A stretch of DNA of 55,492 nucleotides from Afipia sp. (GTDB taxonomy: Bacteria > Pseudomonadota > Alphaproteobacteria > Rhizobiales > Xanthobacteraceae), in NCBI GenBank assembly GCA_017308595.1, contig JAFKER010000014.1, forward strand, positions 79,062 through 134,553. Reading direction: 5' to 3'. The notes beneath the pieces were generated by a model, which worked only from the letters and a program-made list of their open reading frames with translations, ran no database searches and was not told the DNA's origin. Of this stretch, positions 36,216 to 46,140 are shown piece by piece; the stretch's first letter is position 1; every line of letters starts with the position of its first letter. The translations under genes and the position numbers were made by a program.

Positions 36216-38695
36216 TGGCCGTTGTCGCCGCCCTCCAAGGACGGACGCCTGCGTTCAGGCGGCGCATTCGCTTGCGCCGTCAAAGCACGGTCATGTCTGC
36301 CGTTCTGGGACTGTGTATGGCCCTCGGCTTCGGTGTTGCCGACGTGACGCCGGCATCGGCGCAACAGGCATTCCGGTACAACCAGCTCCCGCCCCGGCCG
36401 CCCAAACAGCCGCCGAACCAGCGGACCAATGACGGGCAGATGCTCGTCCAGGCCACCGAGGTCAACTACGACTACAACAACTCGCGCGTCTCGGCGGTTG
36501 GCAGCGTTCAGATCTACTACAACGGATCGACGCTGGAGGCCGACAAGGTCATCTACGATCAGAAGACCAAGCGCCTGCACGCAGAGGGAAATGTCCGCCT
36601 GACCGACCCGGACGGCAAGATCACCTACGCCAACCTGCTCGACCTGTCCGACGACTACCGCGACGGTTTCGTCGACTCTCTGCGGCTCGACACCGCCGAC
36701 CAGACCCGTATGGCGGCAACGCGCGCGGATCGCACCGGCGGTGAGATCACTGTTTTCCAGAATGGCGTCTACACGGCCTGCGCGGCCTGTAAGGACGATC
36801 CAAAGAAGCCCCCGCTATGGCAGGTCAAGGGCGCGCGCATCATTCATAACCAGACCGAGAAGATGATGTATTTCGAGGACGCGCGCCTCGAGTTCTTCGG
36901 TCAGCCAATCGCCTATCTGCCGTTCTTCTCGACACCTGACCCCTCGGTCAAGCGCAAGAGCGGCTTCCTGATCCCAAGCTACTCGTCCAGCACCCGTTAC
37001 GGTGTCGGCGTGTCGGTGCCGTATTATTTCGCGCTGGCGCCCGATTACGATCTCACCGTCGCGCCGCGTTATACGACCAAGCAGGGCCTGCTGATGGAAA
37101 CCGAGTTCCGTCAGCGCCTGATCAACGGTGCTTACGACATCAGGGCCTACGGAATTCGCCAGAACGACCCGGGGCAGTTCAACAGCGAACCAGGCAACCG
37201 CGAATTCCGCGGCGGCATCGACACCAAGGGCCAGTTTGCGCTCAACGACAAATGGGTCTGGGGCTGGGACGCAGTTGCGGTCTCCGACAAGTCGTTCTTC
37301 TTCGATTACGGTCTTGGACCTTACAAAAACGCGCTCAACGCATTCCTGCTGACTCCCGATACGGGCCTGTCGCAGATTTATCTGACCGGCGTCGGCAACC
37401 GCAGCTATTTTGATGCGCGCGTCATGCACTTCCTCGGCTATTCGGCGGCCGACAATCAGAGCCAAATTCCGATCGTTCACCCGGTGATCGATTACTCGAA
37501 CGTGCTCAACCGCAATGTTCTCGGCGGCGAGTTCAGCTACAAGGCAAACTTCACCAGCCTGAGCCGTCAGACCGCCTCGTTCGACGCGATCAATCCGACC
37601 GCCCTCCTCAACGGCTGGTGCCTGCCGACATCCGCCGATCCGACAAAGAAGATTCCGTCGAACTGCCTGCTGCGCGGCATCCCCGGCGACTACACGCGCC
37701 TGACCGCCGAAGTCGAATGGCGCCGCTCGTTCACCGATTCCATCGGCCAGATTTTCACGCCGTTCGCTTCGCTGCGCGGCGACCTGATCAGCGCCAACAT
37801 CGACAACCAGCCGGGCGTCTCCAACTATCTGCCGGTCGGCTCGACCCAGACCGCGCGCCTGATGCCGACTGTCGGTGTTGAATACCGCTATCCCTTCATC
37901 AACGTGCAGCCGTGGGGCACCACGACGATCGAGCCTATCGGCCAGTTGATCATCCGTCCGAACGAACCGAACGCCGGCCGCCTCCCCAACGAAGATGCGC
38001 AGAGCTTCACGTTCGACGACAGCAACCTGTTCCGTGTCGACAAATTCTCCGGCTACGACCGCGTCGAAGGCGGCGGCCGTGCCAATGTCGGCGTTCAGGC
38101 CACCACGCAATTCGACCGCGGCGGCTTCGTGAACGTGCTGTTCGGCCAGTCCTACCAGTTGTTCGGCATGAACTCGTTCGCCGTGCAGGATTTGACCAAT
38201 ACCGGCCTCGGCAGCGGTCTGGACAAGTCCCGTTCCGACTACGTGGCCCGTGTGTCGTACCAGCCGAACAAGATTTACAGCCTGACGGCGCGCACCCGGC
38301 TGGACGAAGCCACCGGCGCCGTGCGCCGCTTCGAACTCGAAGGCCGCGCCAACTTCGATCGCTTCCAGGTCAGCCTGCTTTACGGCAACTACGACAAGCA
38401 GCCGGAACTCGGCTTCCTCAACCGCCGCGAAGGCATTGTCGGAACCGGCACTTTCAAGGTGGCGTCGAACTGGGTTCTGTCCGGCGGTTTGCGCTACGAC
38501 ATTACCAACCAGACCGTGAACCAGTACATCGTCGGTGCCGGCTACGTGGATGATTGCTTCATCATCGCTGCCAACTACATCACCGACTACGCCTACACCT
38601 CGACAAGCTACACGAGCCCGGTCACCGATCACCGCATCATGCTGCAGATCGGCCTGCGCACGATCGGTACATCATCGTTCAGCGCCGCTCAGTAA
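36215..38695 (+). CDS. lptD: LPS-assembly outer-membrane protein LptD
   Basis: An 826-residue protein that inserts LPS into the outer leaflet, working with LptE. Seen: a signal region ending ASAQQ (about residue 50), an OstA/LptA-like jellyroll (VNYDYNNSRVSAVGSVQIYYNGSTLEAD... split repeats, about 75-190), a Cys pair in YTACAACKDD, and a long C-terminal beta-barrel rich in alternating strands. It starts at GTG 36215, which overlaps the lptG stop by one base (TAGTG) and has AGGAGGA 6 bases upstream. Translational coupling to lptG is therefore likely. Confidence 0.95.
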   Translation: MAVVAALQGRTPAFRRRIRLRRQSTVMSAVLGLCMALGFGVADVTPASAQQAFRYNQLPPRPPKQPPNQRTNDGQMLVQATEVNYDYNNSRVSAVGSVQIYYNGSTLEADKVIYDQKTKRLHAEGNVRLTDPDGKITYANLLDLSDDYRDGFVDSLRLDTADQTRMAATRADRTGGEITVFQNGVYTACAACKDDPKKPPLWQVKGARIIHNQTEKMMYFEDARLEFFGQPIAYLPFFSTPDPSVKRKSGFLIPSYSSSTRYGVGVSVPYYFALAPDYDLTVAPRYTTKQGLLMETEFRQRLINGAYDIRAYGIRQNDPGQFNSEPGNREFRGGIDTKGQFALNDKWVWGWDAVAVSDKSFFFDYGLGPYKNALNAFLLTPDTGLSQIYLTGVGNRSYFDARVMHFLGYSAADNQSQIPIVHPVIDYSNVLNRNVLGGEFSYKANFTSLSRQTASFDAINPTALLNGWCLPTSADPTKKIPSNCLLRGIPGDYTRLTAEVEWRRSFTDSIGQIFTPFASLRGDLISANIDNQPGVSNYLPVGSTQTARLMPTVGVEYRYPFINVQPWGTTTIEPIGQLIIRPNEPNAGRLPNEDAQSFTFDDSNLFRVDKFSGYDRVEGGGRANVGVQATTQFDRGGFVNVLFGQSYQLFGMNSFAVQDLTNTGLGSGLDKSRSDYVARVSYQPNKIYSLTARTRLDEATGAVRRFELEGRANFDRFQVSLLYGNYDKQPELGFLNRREGIVGTGTFKVASNWVLSGGLRYDITNQTVNQYIVGAGYVDDCFIIAANYITDYAYTSTSYTSPVTDHRIMLQIGLRTIGTSSFSAAQ

Positions 38696-38834
38696 TTCTC
38701 CGGTATCGGAATAGCGCAGCACGTTGCGTTTGGAGAAAATGCCGAGAACCCGCCAATGTGCGCATTAACGCCGCAAACTCGGGGTTGATTTTGCAGACGG
38801 CGCGCTGGAATCTCCAACGCTCACCAGGACCGGT

Positions 38835-39785
38835 TTGAAGACGGATTTGAATATGATCGCGACTTTTCTGCGCTACGCACGAACAGCTTCACTCGCCGCT
38901 GCAGTCCTTGCGGCGTCGGGCTTCGGCGCGTCCGTCATGGCGCAATCGGTTGCGGCAATGGTCAATGGCGAAGCCATCACGAATCTGGACATCGATCAGC
39001 GTATCAAGCTGACAATGTTGACCACAAAGAAATCGATCTCGCGTCAGGAAGCCCTCACCGAGCTGATCAACGACAAACTCAAGATCAAGGAAGCCAAGCG
39101 CTACGGTCTCGATCTGTCGTCGTCCGATGTCGACGCCGCTTACGGTAACATGGCGTCCCGCATGCGCATGAGCTCCGAGCAGCTCAACAAGACGCTTGAA
39201 GGTCACGGTATCCGTCCCGAGACTCTCAAGTCCCGCATCAAGGCGGACATGACCTGGGGCAACCTCGTGCGCGGCCGCTTCCAGTCAAACTTGCTGGTGC
39301 CGGAAAAGGATCTGGCGGGCTTCGATACGCCGGGCGGCAAATCGGAAAACGAGAGCTTCGAATATCTCGTCCGCCCCATCGTCCTGATCGTGCCGCGTGG
39401 TTCACCATCAAGCGTAATGGAAGCACGGCGCAAGGAAGCCGAAATACTGCGCGGCAGAATTTCGTCTTGTGAGGAAGCGCAGGAGCTGTTCCGCTCGATG
39501 CGGGACGCGGCCATCCGCGATCAACTCACCAAGACATCGGCGGACCTGCCGCCAAACCTGCGTGAACTGCTGGACAAATTGCCGGTGGGAAAGCTGACGC
39601 CGCCGGAAGTCACCAAACAGGGCGTGGAAATGGTGGCGCTGTGCAGCCGAAAGCCGACCAAGGCGGACACGCCGGCCAAGCGCGAAGCGCGCGAGAAAAT
39701 CTACAATCAGAAGTACGAAGCCAAGTCCAAGTCGTATCTTGAGGAAGTCCGCAAGGGCGCCATGATCGAGATTCGCGGCAAATGA
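38835..39785 (+). CDS. surA: SurA-like periplasmic chaperone/prolyl isomerase
   Basis: A 316-residue exported protein that follows lptD, as in most alphaproteobacteria. Seen: a signal peptide (to VMAQS, about residue 37), then VAAMVNGEAITNLDIDQRIKL and ALTELINDKLKIKEAKRYGL, the SurA N-terminal domain. A C-terminal part follows where a parvulin-type domain would lie; it is short and degenerate. SurA escorts barrel proteins such as LptD. The TTG at 38835 has AGGA upstream; ATG 38853 is the alternative. Confidence 0.85.
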   Translation: MKTDLNMIATFLRYARTASLAAAVLAASGFGASVMAQSVAAMVNGEAITNLDIDQRIKLTMLTTKKSISRQEALTELINDKLKIKEAKRYGLDLSSSDVDAAYGNMASRMRMSSEQLNKTLEGHGIRPETLKSRIKADMTWGNLVRGRFQSNLLVPEKDLAGFDTPGGKSENESFEYLVRPIVLIVPRGSPSSVMEARRKEAEILRGRISSCEEAQELFRSMRDAAIRDQLTKTSADLPPNLRELLDKLPVGKLTPPEVTKQGVEMVALCSRKPTKADTPAKREAREKIYNQKYEAKSKSYLEEVRKGAMIEIRGK

Positions 39786-39839
39786 CATCACTCCCTGCAT
39801 CGCTGGTATGAGCAACCCTCCTCATGAGCAACGTCTTTC

Positions 39840-40844
39840 ATGAGTAAAGCTCTGGCGCTGACGCTCGGTGAACCTGCGGGCATCGGCCCCGATATCGCCA
39901 TTGCTGCATGGCTCAAGCGGCGCGAACTCAATCTTCCGGCATTCTACCTCATCGGTGACAGCGCATTCGTCAAAGCGCGGGCCAGCGCGCTGAATGCACC
40001 CATCACTGTTGCCGACATCAAACCGGAAGATGCTTCCGCTGCCTTCCCCGACACTCTCCCGATTGTCAAAACCGGGATTGCCACCACAGCGCGGCCAGGC
40101 CAGCCGGACGACAGCAGCGCGCCCTCCGCAATCGCCTCGATCCGGCACGCCGTCGCCGATGTGATCGAACGGCGCGCCAGCGCAGTGGTCACCAATCCCA
40201 TCGCCAAGAGCGTGCTCTATCGCGCGGGCTTCTCGCATCCGGGTCACACTGAATTTCTTGCGCAACTGTCCGCCGCCGTGAACGGCACAGTGCCACATCC
40301 GGTCATGATGCTGTGGTCGCCGGACCTCGCCGTCGTGCCGGTGACCATCCATCTGCCGCTCCGCGATGCGATCACGCAATTGACGACCGACCTGATCGTG
40401 AGAACGGCACGCATTACCGTTGCGGATATGAAGTCACGACTTGGCATTGCCAGCCCGCGGATTGCGATTTCCGGCCTTAACCCCCACGCAGGCGAAGACG
40501 GCACGCTTGGCCCCGAAGATCAATCCGTCATCGCACCGGCAATCGCGACATTGCGGCAAGACGGCATCGACGTACGCGGACCCCTGCCTGCAGACACCAT
40601 GTTCCATGCCGGCGCGCGCAAAACCTATGACTGCGCGATCTGCATGTATCACGATCAGGCCTTGATCCCGATCAAGACCATCGCGTTTGATGACGGTGTT
40701 AATGTCACACTTGGACTGCCGTTCATCCGCACATCGCCGGATCACGGCACGGCCTTCGATATCGCAGGCACCGGGCGCGCCAATCCCTCCAGCCTGATCG
40801 CGGCACTGCGTCTTGCCGCGCGGATGGCGGCCTCGAACACATGA
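39840..40844 (+). CDS. pdxA: 4-hydroxythreonine-4-phosphate dehydrogenase
   Basis: A 334-residue enzyme of pyridoxal phosphate synthesis that oxidises 4-phosphohydroxy-threonine with NAD. Seen: [36 protein letters not shown] and [13 protein letters not shown] (metal-binding histidines), and [14 protein letters not shown]. It overlaps rsmA by four bases (ATGA), so the two are translationally coupled. Confidence 0.97.
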   Translation: MSKALALTLGEPAGIGPDIAIAAWLKRRELNLPAFYLIGDSAFVKARASALNAPITVADIKPEDASAAFPDTLPIVKTGIATTARPGQPDDSSAPSAIASIRHAVADVIERRASAVVTNPIAKSVLYRAGFSHPGHTEFLAQLSAAVNGTVPHPVMMLWSPDLAVVPVTIHLPLRDAITQLTTDLIVRTARITVADMKSRLGIASPRIAISGLNPHAGEDGTLGPEDQSVIAPAIATLRQDGIDVRGPLPADTMFHAGARKTYDCAICMYHDQALIPIKTIAFDDGVNVTLGLPFIRTSPDHGTAFDIAGTGRANPSSLIAALRLAARMAASNT

Positions 40845-41707
40845 GCGCGATCGACGATCTGCCGCCGCTGAGCGACGTGATCCGGCGCTTCGAGTTGTCC
40901 GCGCGCAAATCGCTCGGCCAGAACTTCCTGCTCGATCTCAATCTCACATCGCGGATCGCGCGGGCGGCAGCTCCGCTCGAAGGCGCGACGATTGTGGAAA
41001 TCGGCCCAGGCCCCGGCGGATTGACGCGTGCCTTGCTGGCGCAGGGCGTCAAGCGCGTGATTGCGGTGGAGCGCGATGAACGCGCGATCCCCGCGCTTGA
41101 AGAAATCGCGCAGCGCTATCCGGGCCGTCTGACCATCGTCAATGACGACGCGATGACGTTCGATCCGCGTCCGCTCCTGGATGGCGAACGCGCCAGGATC
41201 GTCGCCAACCTGCCCTACAATATCGCGACTGTGCTGCTGATCGACTGGCTCTGCGCCGAGCCGTGGCCACCGTGGTACGACATGATGGTGCTGATGTTTC
41301 AGCGGGAGGTCGCCGAACGCATCGTGGCCCGCGAGAACGACGACGCCTATGGCCGCCTTGGTGTGCTGGCCAACTGGCGCGCGGAAACCAAGATCCTGTT
41401 CGATATTTCGCCGAGCGCCTTCGTGCCGCCGCCCAAGGTGACGTCTTCCGTGGTGCGGCTGATCCCTCGTGCGGCGCCAGAACCCGTTGATCGGCGCGCG
41501 CTGGAGCGCGTGGCATCCGCCGCTTTCGGGCAGCGCCGCAAGATGCTGCGGCAAAGTCTAAAATCGCTGGGCGTCGATCCGGCGCTGCTCGCCGCTGCCG
41601 CAGGCGTCGACCCGACCCGCCGAGCAGAGACTATTCCCGTGTCCGGCTTTGTTGCCATGGCTCGGGAATTGGCGGATATAACAGCCGCAAAAGCAAAAAC
41701 GCCGTAA
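40841..41707 (+). CDS. rsmA: 16S rRNA dimethyladenosine transferase
   Basis: A 288-residue methyltransferase (KsgA) that dimethylates two adjacent adenines near the 3' end of 16S rRNA. Seen: [12 protein letters not shown], the SAM-binding [16 protein letters not shown], and the catalytic NLPYNIAT. It is coupled to pdxA by an ATGA overlap, the usual arrangement. Confidence 0.97.
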   Translation: MSAIDDLPPLSDVIRRFELSARKSLGQNFLLDLNLTSRIARAAAPLEGATIVEIGPGPGGLTRALLAQGVKRVIAVERDERAIPALEEIAQRYPGRLTIVNDDAMTFDPRPLLDGERARIVANLPYNIATVLLIDWLCAEPWPPWYDMMVLMFQREVAERIVARENDDAYGRLGVLANWRAETKILFDISPSAFVPPPKVTSSVVRLIPRAAPEPVDRRALERVASAAFGQRRKMLRQSLKSLGVDPALLAAAAGVDPTRRAETIPVSGFVAMARELADITAAKAKTP

Positions 41708-41720
41708 TGGAGAAAGCCCG

Positions 41721-42779
41721 ATGGCTCAGATGCGCCGCCAGTCTCTCGTCAAATTCGATGCTCCGCTCTGCGAAACAATCGTGGACACTCCCAAGCCGCA
41801 AGGCCGGGAAGTTCTGGTGCGTATCGAGCGCTGCGGCCTGTGTCATTCGGACCTGCATATTCAGGACGGCTATGCTGATCTGGGGAACGGCAAGAAGCTC
41901 GACACCACGCGCGGTATGACCCTGCCCTTCACTCTCGGTCACGAAATCGCGGGCGTTGTCGATGAAGTTGGCCCCGATGCGGACAAGTCGCTGATCGGCA
42001 AGAAGATGGCCGTCTTCCCGTGGATCGGCTGCGGCAAGTGCCGTGACTGCCTCAACGGCGACGAGAACCTTTGTGCGCGTAACCGCTTCCTCGGCGTGTC
42101 GATCGACGGCGGCTTTGCCAGCCACGTCCTCGTACCCGACGAGAAATATCTGATCGATTACGGTTCAGTGCCGATCGATACCGCAGCGACGCTGATGTGC
42201 TCAGGCATCACCGCTTACGGCGCGTTGAAGCGTCTCGTCGATCGGCCACGCCAGCGCAATATCCTGCTGATCGGCCTCGGTGGCGTCGGCATGATGGGTG
42301 TCTCGCTCGCTCAGGCGATGTTCAAGCAGCCGGTCTCGGTCGCTGATCTCAGCGCATCGGCCCGAGATGCAGCGCTCAAGAACGGCGCGGCCACCGCTTA
42401 CGATCCGACGGAAGCAGACATTGCCAAGCGCATCCTGAAAGAAACCGATGGCGGATTTGACGGCATTGTCGATTTCGCCGGCAACGAAAAGTCGATGGCG
42501 TTCGCCACGGCTGTCGTTGCACGCGGCGGCAAGATTGTCGTGTCGGGTCTGATGGGCGGAAACTTCAACCTGCCGATGGTGCAGTGGATCTACAAGCGCA
42601 TGACCATCGAAGGCTTCATGACCGGCACGCTTGCGGAAGGCCGGGAACTGATGGAACTGGCCAAAGCGGGTAAGGTCAAGCCGACGCCGATGAAGGAAGA
42701 GCCGATGGGCGACGTTCAGAAGTGGATCGATCAGTTGCGCGCCGGCAAGGTCGTCGGCCGCATCATGCTGACGAACTAA
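41721..42779 (+). CDS. Zinc-dependent alcohol dehydrogenase
   Basis: A 352-residue medium-chain dehydrogenase. Seen: the catalytic zinc site CGLCHSDLH and GHEIAGVV, the structural zinc cysteines CGKCRDCLNGDENLC, and a Rossmann motif IGLGGVGMMG. The natural substrate is not readable; a broad aldehyde/alcohol role is likely. It follows rsmA by 13 bases, so it may be read from the same transcript, and a terminator lies behind it. Confidence 0.92.
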   Translation: MAQMRRQSLVKFDAPLCETIVDTPKPQGREVLVRIERCGLCHSDLHIQDGYADLGNGKKLDTTRGMTLPFTLGHEIAGVVDEVGPDADKSLIGKKMAVFPWIGCGKCRDCLNGDENLCARNRFLGVSIDGGFASHVLVPDEKYLIDYGSVPIDTAATLMCSGITAYGALKRLVDRPRQRNILLIGLGGVGMMGVSLAQAMFKQPVSVADLSASARDAALKNGAATAYDPTEADIAKRILKETDGGFDGIVDFAGNEKSMAFATAVVARGGKIVVSGLMGGNFNLPMVQWIYKRMTIEGFMTGTLAEGRELMELAKAGKVKPTPMKEEPMGDVQKWIDQLRAGKVVGRIMLTN

Positions 42780-42795
42780 AGCGAATTAGAACTTT

Positions 42796-42830
42796 TGGCC
42801 GACCTATCGGGTCGGCCATTAGTCTTTATT
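42796..42830 (+). terminator. Rho-independent terminator
   Basis: A perfect 9-bp stem (tggccgacc, 5-base loop, ggtcggcca) followed by the T-rich ttagtctttatt, 17 bases behind the alcohol dehydrogenase. It probably ends the lpt-surA-pdxA-rsmA-adh transcription. Confidence 0.8.
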
Positions 42831-42866
42831 AATTTGAAGTATTTTGCTCAACATTGGGAACGAGAG

Positions 42867-43526
42867 ATGCGAATTGGACACGCGTCGTTGATAATGCTCT
42901 TGGTTTTTATTCTCGTGTCCAGCGAATCGAGGGGGCAGACTGCCGATAGCAATCAATTTCAAACCTTCACCAAGTCTGATTTCTATAAACGGTTGGTTGG
43001 CAGTAGTCTGAGGGCAATTCCAGAAATCGTTTTCAAACAATGCCCTGCTCTCAAGTCCGGGAACTCAAATTTATTGATCATAAAACCCGTCTCGTTTGGC
43101 CAAAGTGGCTACCCAAATGGGGGTGCGTGGAAACAGACATTTCCTGTAAGCGGATGCGGCAATGATACGATCTTGAATCTCTATTTCTTCGCTGGCGCCG
43201 ACGAGAAGGTGAATACAGCGATTGGCATACCCGGCACGACGCTTGCTGATCCCATACTGCAACGTGACGCTGTGCAATACGCGAATATAGGCTCAAGCCT
43301 CGCGGCAAAGGACTGCAAGCTGTTTCTCGTTAAAAACACAAAGTTTGAGAGTTTTGGCCTTTCGATACCACCAACGCCTGACCCAGGCCCAAGTCAACGG
43401 TTTCGTCCCTGGTGGGAAACATGGACAATGGTTGGATGCAATCGGACCTTTAGAACTCCGATGAACTTTATCCCGGACGCAAAAGGCACGAGAGTCGTTC
43501 AGCCCGGTGGAGTGATCGAGCAATAG
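42867..43526 (+). CDS. AT-rich orphan exported protein
   Basis: A 219-residue protein. Seen: a signal peptide MRIGHASLIMLLVFILVSSE cleaved near SRGQ, then a mature part with five cysteines (FKQCPAL, VSGCGND, AKDCKL, VGCNRT plus context) and no known motif. Base use differs from its neighbours: bases 42961-43020 contain only 26 G/C in 60, against about 60 percent nearby, suggesting recent acquisition. The start at 42867 opens the signal peptide; earlier in-frame codons overlap the terminator. Function unknown. Confidence 0.65.
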   Translation: MRIGHASLIMLLVFILVSSESRGQTADSNQFQTFTKSDFYKRLVGSSLRAIPEIVFKQCPALKSGNSNLLIIKPVSFGQSGYPNGGAWKQTFPVSGCGNDTILNLYFFAGADEKVNTAIGIPGTTLADPILQRDAVQYANIGSSLAAKDCKLFLVKNTKFESFGLSIPPTPDPGPSQRFRPWWETWTMVGCNRTFRTPMNFIPDAKGTRVVQPGGVIEQ

Positions 43527-43527
43527 T

Positions 43528-44211
43528 TTACCCTCTCTGATCAAGCCGGGTCGCGATCCAGATCACATGACGCGCGCCACCGCCTTTGCGACTGGCGCGC
43601 GTTTTGATTTCATCGACATCAAATCCAGCTCTCGTCAGGCGCTGCGTGAAACGCGGATCGGGACCGGACGACCATACAGCCAGCACGCCGCCCGGGCGCA
43701 ACGCGGCGTGCGCCGTTGCAAGCCCGCTCGTGTTGTAGAGCGCATCGTTGGCCTCCCGGCTCAATCCCTCGGGGCCGTTATCGACATCAAGCAGGATGGC
43801 ATCAAAAGCCGATCGCTCGGCGCGGATCAGAAGTCCAACATCCTTCTCGCGGATGCTGACGCGCGGATCGTTCAAGCTATCGCCGAACACCTCCGCCATC
43901 GGCCCGCGCGCCCACGCCACAACTTCCGGCACCAGTTCGGCGACAACAACGCGCGCATTCGCATCGAGTTTCGAGAGCGCCGCGCGCAAGGTGAACCCCA
44001 TGCCGAGGCCGCCGATCAGCAGTCGAGGTTGCTTGCAGCCTTGCAGCCGCTCGCACGTCAATGTCGCCAGCGCCTCCTCGGAGCCACTGAGACGGCTGTT
44101 CATCAACTCGTTCTGCCCGAGCTTGATGGAAAATTCCGTGCCCCGCTGCATCAAGCGGAGTTCGACGCCTCCGGGAATTTGCGCCGTATCCAGCAGTTTC
44201 CAGGAAATCAA
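43528..44211 (-). CDS. Spermidine synthase-like SAM-fold protein
   Basis: A 227-residue Rossmann-fold protein. Seen: LLIGGLGMGFTLRAAL (SAM-loop-like), VVVAELVPEVVAWA and FDAILLDVDNGPEG, the pattern of the spermidine synthase superfamily. It lacks the N-terminal beta domain of true SpeE, so polyamine synthesis is unlikely; a methyltransferase-like role is possible. It is convergent with the orphan gene, with stop codons one base apart. Confidence 0.75.
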   Translation of the reverse strand: MISWKLLDTAQIPGGVELRLMQRGTEFSIKLGQNELMNSRLSGSEEALATLTCERLQGCKQPRLLIGGLGMGFTLRAALSKLDANARVVVAELVPEVVAWARGPMAEVFGDSLNDPRVSIREKDVGLLIRAERSAFDAILLDVDNGPEGLSREANDALYNTSGLATAHAALRPGGVLAVWSSGPDPRFTQRLTRAGFDVDEIKTRASRKGGGARHVIWIATRLDQRG

Positions 44212-44362
44212 CCGTCTATCCTCAATTGTCCGGCACCCACCTGAACGGGTTCCCGCGCGCCCGAATTAAGCCTTAGCCTGTCCGGATTTGCGGCCTATTC
44301 CGACCCAACTTGTCACCCACAACGTCCGCGGGAATGAGTTCGTGTTGCGTAAGGGGGACAGA

Positions 44363-45439
44363 ATGTCAAACCGCACCGCTGCAATTGCTTTCGCGGCCAT
44401 CACCGGCTGCGTTTCATTGTTCAGTTTTACGTCGTCGCCGAACGCGGCTCCAGCCGCACCGGAAAGCACCGCCAAACCCGCCGACGAATGCCTTGCTGCT
44501 CCGAAAGCGACCACACCGGCAGGTGCCCACTGGTACTACCGTCTCGAGAAGGGCACCAAGCGCAAGTGCTGGTATCTCGCGGACGAAGTCACCAGGGCAA
44601 AGAAGGCAGCAGCCACTGCCTCCGCAGATGCCGCCGAGGCAGATGCACCTCCTCCGACGAAGATCACTCCCCCTGCAAGGCAGGAAGCCGGAAAGAAACC
44701 GCTTCATAAGTCCGTCGCAAACGCCCGCGCGGAGTTAGGTGCAGGCGGCGATGACGATGCATCGCTCGCGGAAACGACCTGGCCGCCGATGCCCGATGCA
44801 TCCGCGAAGGCCGATATTCGCTCGGACAATCAGGCGGCAGCGATAACGCCGCCCTCGTCCTTTGATAACAAGCAAGACGGAAACGTCGCGACGCGCTGGC
44901 CGGACCCTGCCTCAGTTGTCGCCGCCGCTGACCAGCCCGCACCGACCCAATCACAACCCGCGCCGCCCGCTCCGGCTTTGACCACCGAACGCCTGGTCAC
45001 CGCGGCCGCAAATCCGCCCGCCGCAACTGCGCCCGCCATGACGACGGGTGCGGCCACTCAGCAATCACAACAGCAGCCCACCGCCTCGGCGGAAACCGAG
45101 GGCTTCTCCATGCGCGTGATGCTCGCAGTTCTGGTTGGCCTCCTGGCGCTCGCCGCGATCCTCGGACCGCTGTTGTTCAAGTATTTCCGCCCGAAGCCGC
45201 GTGAGGACGACCGCACCTACGGTCAGCGCCGCCCGATCTGGGATCTGAACGAAACCAATCGCCCGTTCCCGCAGGACTATCCCCCGCTGGCGGATGACAC
45301 ACACTATGTCGATGCCCCCCGCTATGGCCGCGCCCTGCCCGAAGCGCGAGTCCTCGACACGGATATGCGTGGTCTGGATTCCAACGTCGATGAAATCGAG
45401 GAATTGCTTGCCCGCGCAGCGAAGCGCCCGGCAGCGTAA
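44363..45439 (+). CDS. Hypothetical exported, single-span protein with low-complexity linker
   Basis: A 358-residue protein. Seen: an N-terminal signal-like region (to about residue 33), a short folded segment with HWYYRLEKGTKRKCWYLADE, a long Ala/Pro/Thr-rich linker (about 80-240), one membrane segment (MLAVLVGLLALAAILGPLLF, about 250-270), and a cytosolic-looking tail ending in EIEELLARAAK. I recognise no named family. The start at 44363 has AGGGGGA upstream. Confidence 0.65.
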   Translation: MSNRTAAIAFAAITGCVSLFSFTSSPNAAPAAPESTAKPADECLAAPKATTPAGAHWYYRLEKGTKRKCWYLADEVTRAKKAAATASADAAEADAPPPTKITPPARQEAGKKPLHKSVANARAELGAGGDDDASLAETTWPPMPDASAKADIRSDNQAAAITPPSSFDNKQDGNVATRWPDPASVVAAADQPAPTQSQPAPPAPALTTERLVTAAANPPAATAPAMTTGAATQQSQQQPTASAETEGFSMRVMLAVLVGLLALAAILGPLLFKYFRPKPREDDRTYGQRRPIWDLNETNRPFPQDYPPLADDTHYVDAPRYGRALPEARVLDTDMRGLDSNVDEIEELLARAAKRPAA

Positions 45440-45474
45440 CCATGAACATGGTGGGCGGTGGGGAAACCCGCCGC

Positions 45475-46131
45475 TTACTTTTCCAATTGCTTTTGCAATT
45501 CGCGCACAAAGGCCGACAGGCCCGTTTGACGCTCGCGCTTGAGCCGCTCGGCTTTCAGAATTGTAACGACCTGTGCATAGGCGTCGTCCAACTGATTGTT
45601 GGTCACGACGTAGTCGTATTCCGCCCAGTGACTGAGTTCGTGGCTGGCGCGGCTCATGCGCCCGGCAATCACCTCATCGGAATCCTGCGCGCGGGTATGC
45701 AGCCGCTTTTCCAGATCGGCCGCAGACGGCGGCAGGATGAAAACGCTGACAACATCGGCACGCGCCTTTTCGCGAAGCTGCTGGGTGCCCTGCCAGTCGA
45801 TATCGAACAGCACGTCCTGCCCGGACGACAATGCATCCTCAACCGGTTTGCGCGGCGTACCATAAAAATTATCGAACACCGGCGCGTGCTCGAGAAGTTC
45901 GTTCCCCTTCACCATGGCATCAAACTTCGGCTTGTCGATGAAGTAGTAGTGCTGCCCCTCGATCTCGCCGGGACGTTTCGCCCGCGTGGTGACCGACACC
46001 GACATGCTCAGATCGCTCATCTTCTCGATCAGCATCCGCGCCAGCGTGGATTTTCCCGCGCCCGACGGCGATGACAACACGAACATCAAGCCGCGCCGCT
46101 CGCCGTCTTTCAAGGTGCCCCCCACCGCCAT
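45475..46131 (-). CDS. gmk: Guanylate kinase
   Basis: A 218-residue enzyme phosphorylating GMP to GDP. Seen: the P-loop LSSPSGAGKSTLAR, TTRAKRPGEIEGQHYYF (GMP binding) and DVLFDIDWQG. It follows yicC by 9 bases, the standard order at the end of this fab block. Confidence 0.97.
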   Translation of the reverse strand: MAVGGTLKDGERRGLMFVLSSPSGAGKSTLARMLIEKMSDLSMSVSVTTRAKRPGEIEGQHYYFIDKPKFDAMVKGNELLEHAPVFDNFYGTPRKPVEDALSSGQDVLFDIDWQGTQQLREKARADVVSVFILPPSAADLEKRLHTRAQDSDEVIAGRMSRASHELSHWAEYDYVVTNNQLDDAYAQVVTILKAERLKRERQTGLSAFVRELQKQLEK

Positions 46132-46140
46132 GGTTCAATC

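Noticed and set aside
36815-38632. 605-residue minus-strand open frame inside lptD
   Set aside because: Antisense shadow of lptD; no start signal, no recognisable domain.
45440-45474. Possible terminator between the single-span hypothetical gene and gmk
   Set aside because: A GC stem around gaaa can be drawn, but it has a bulge and no T-run on either strand.
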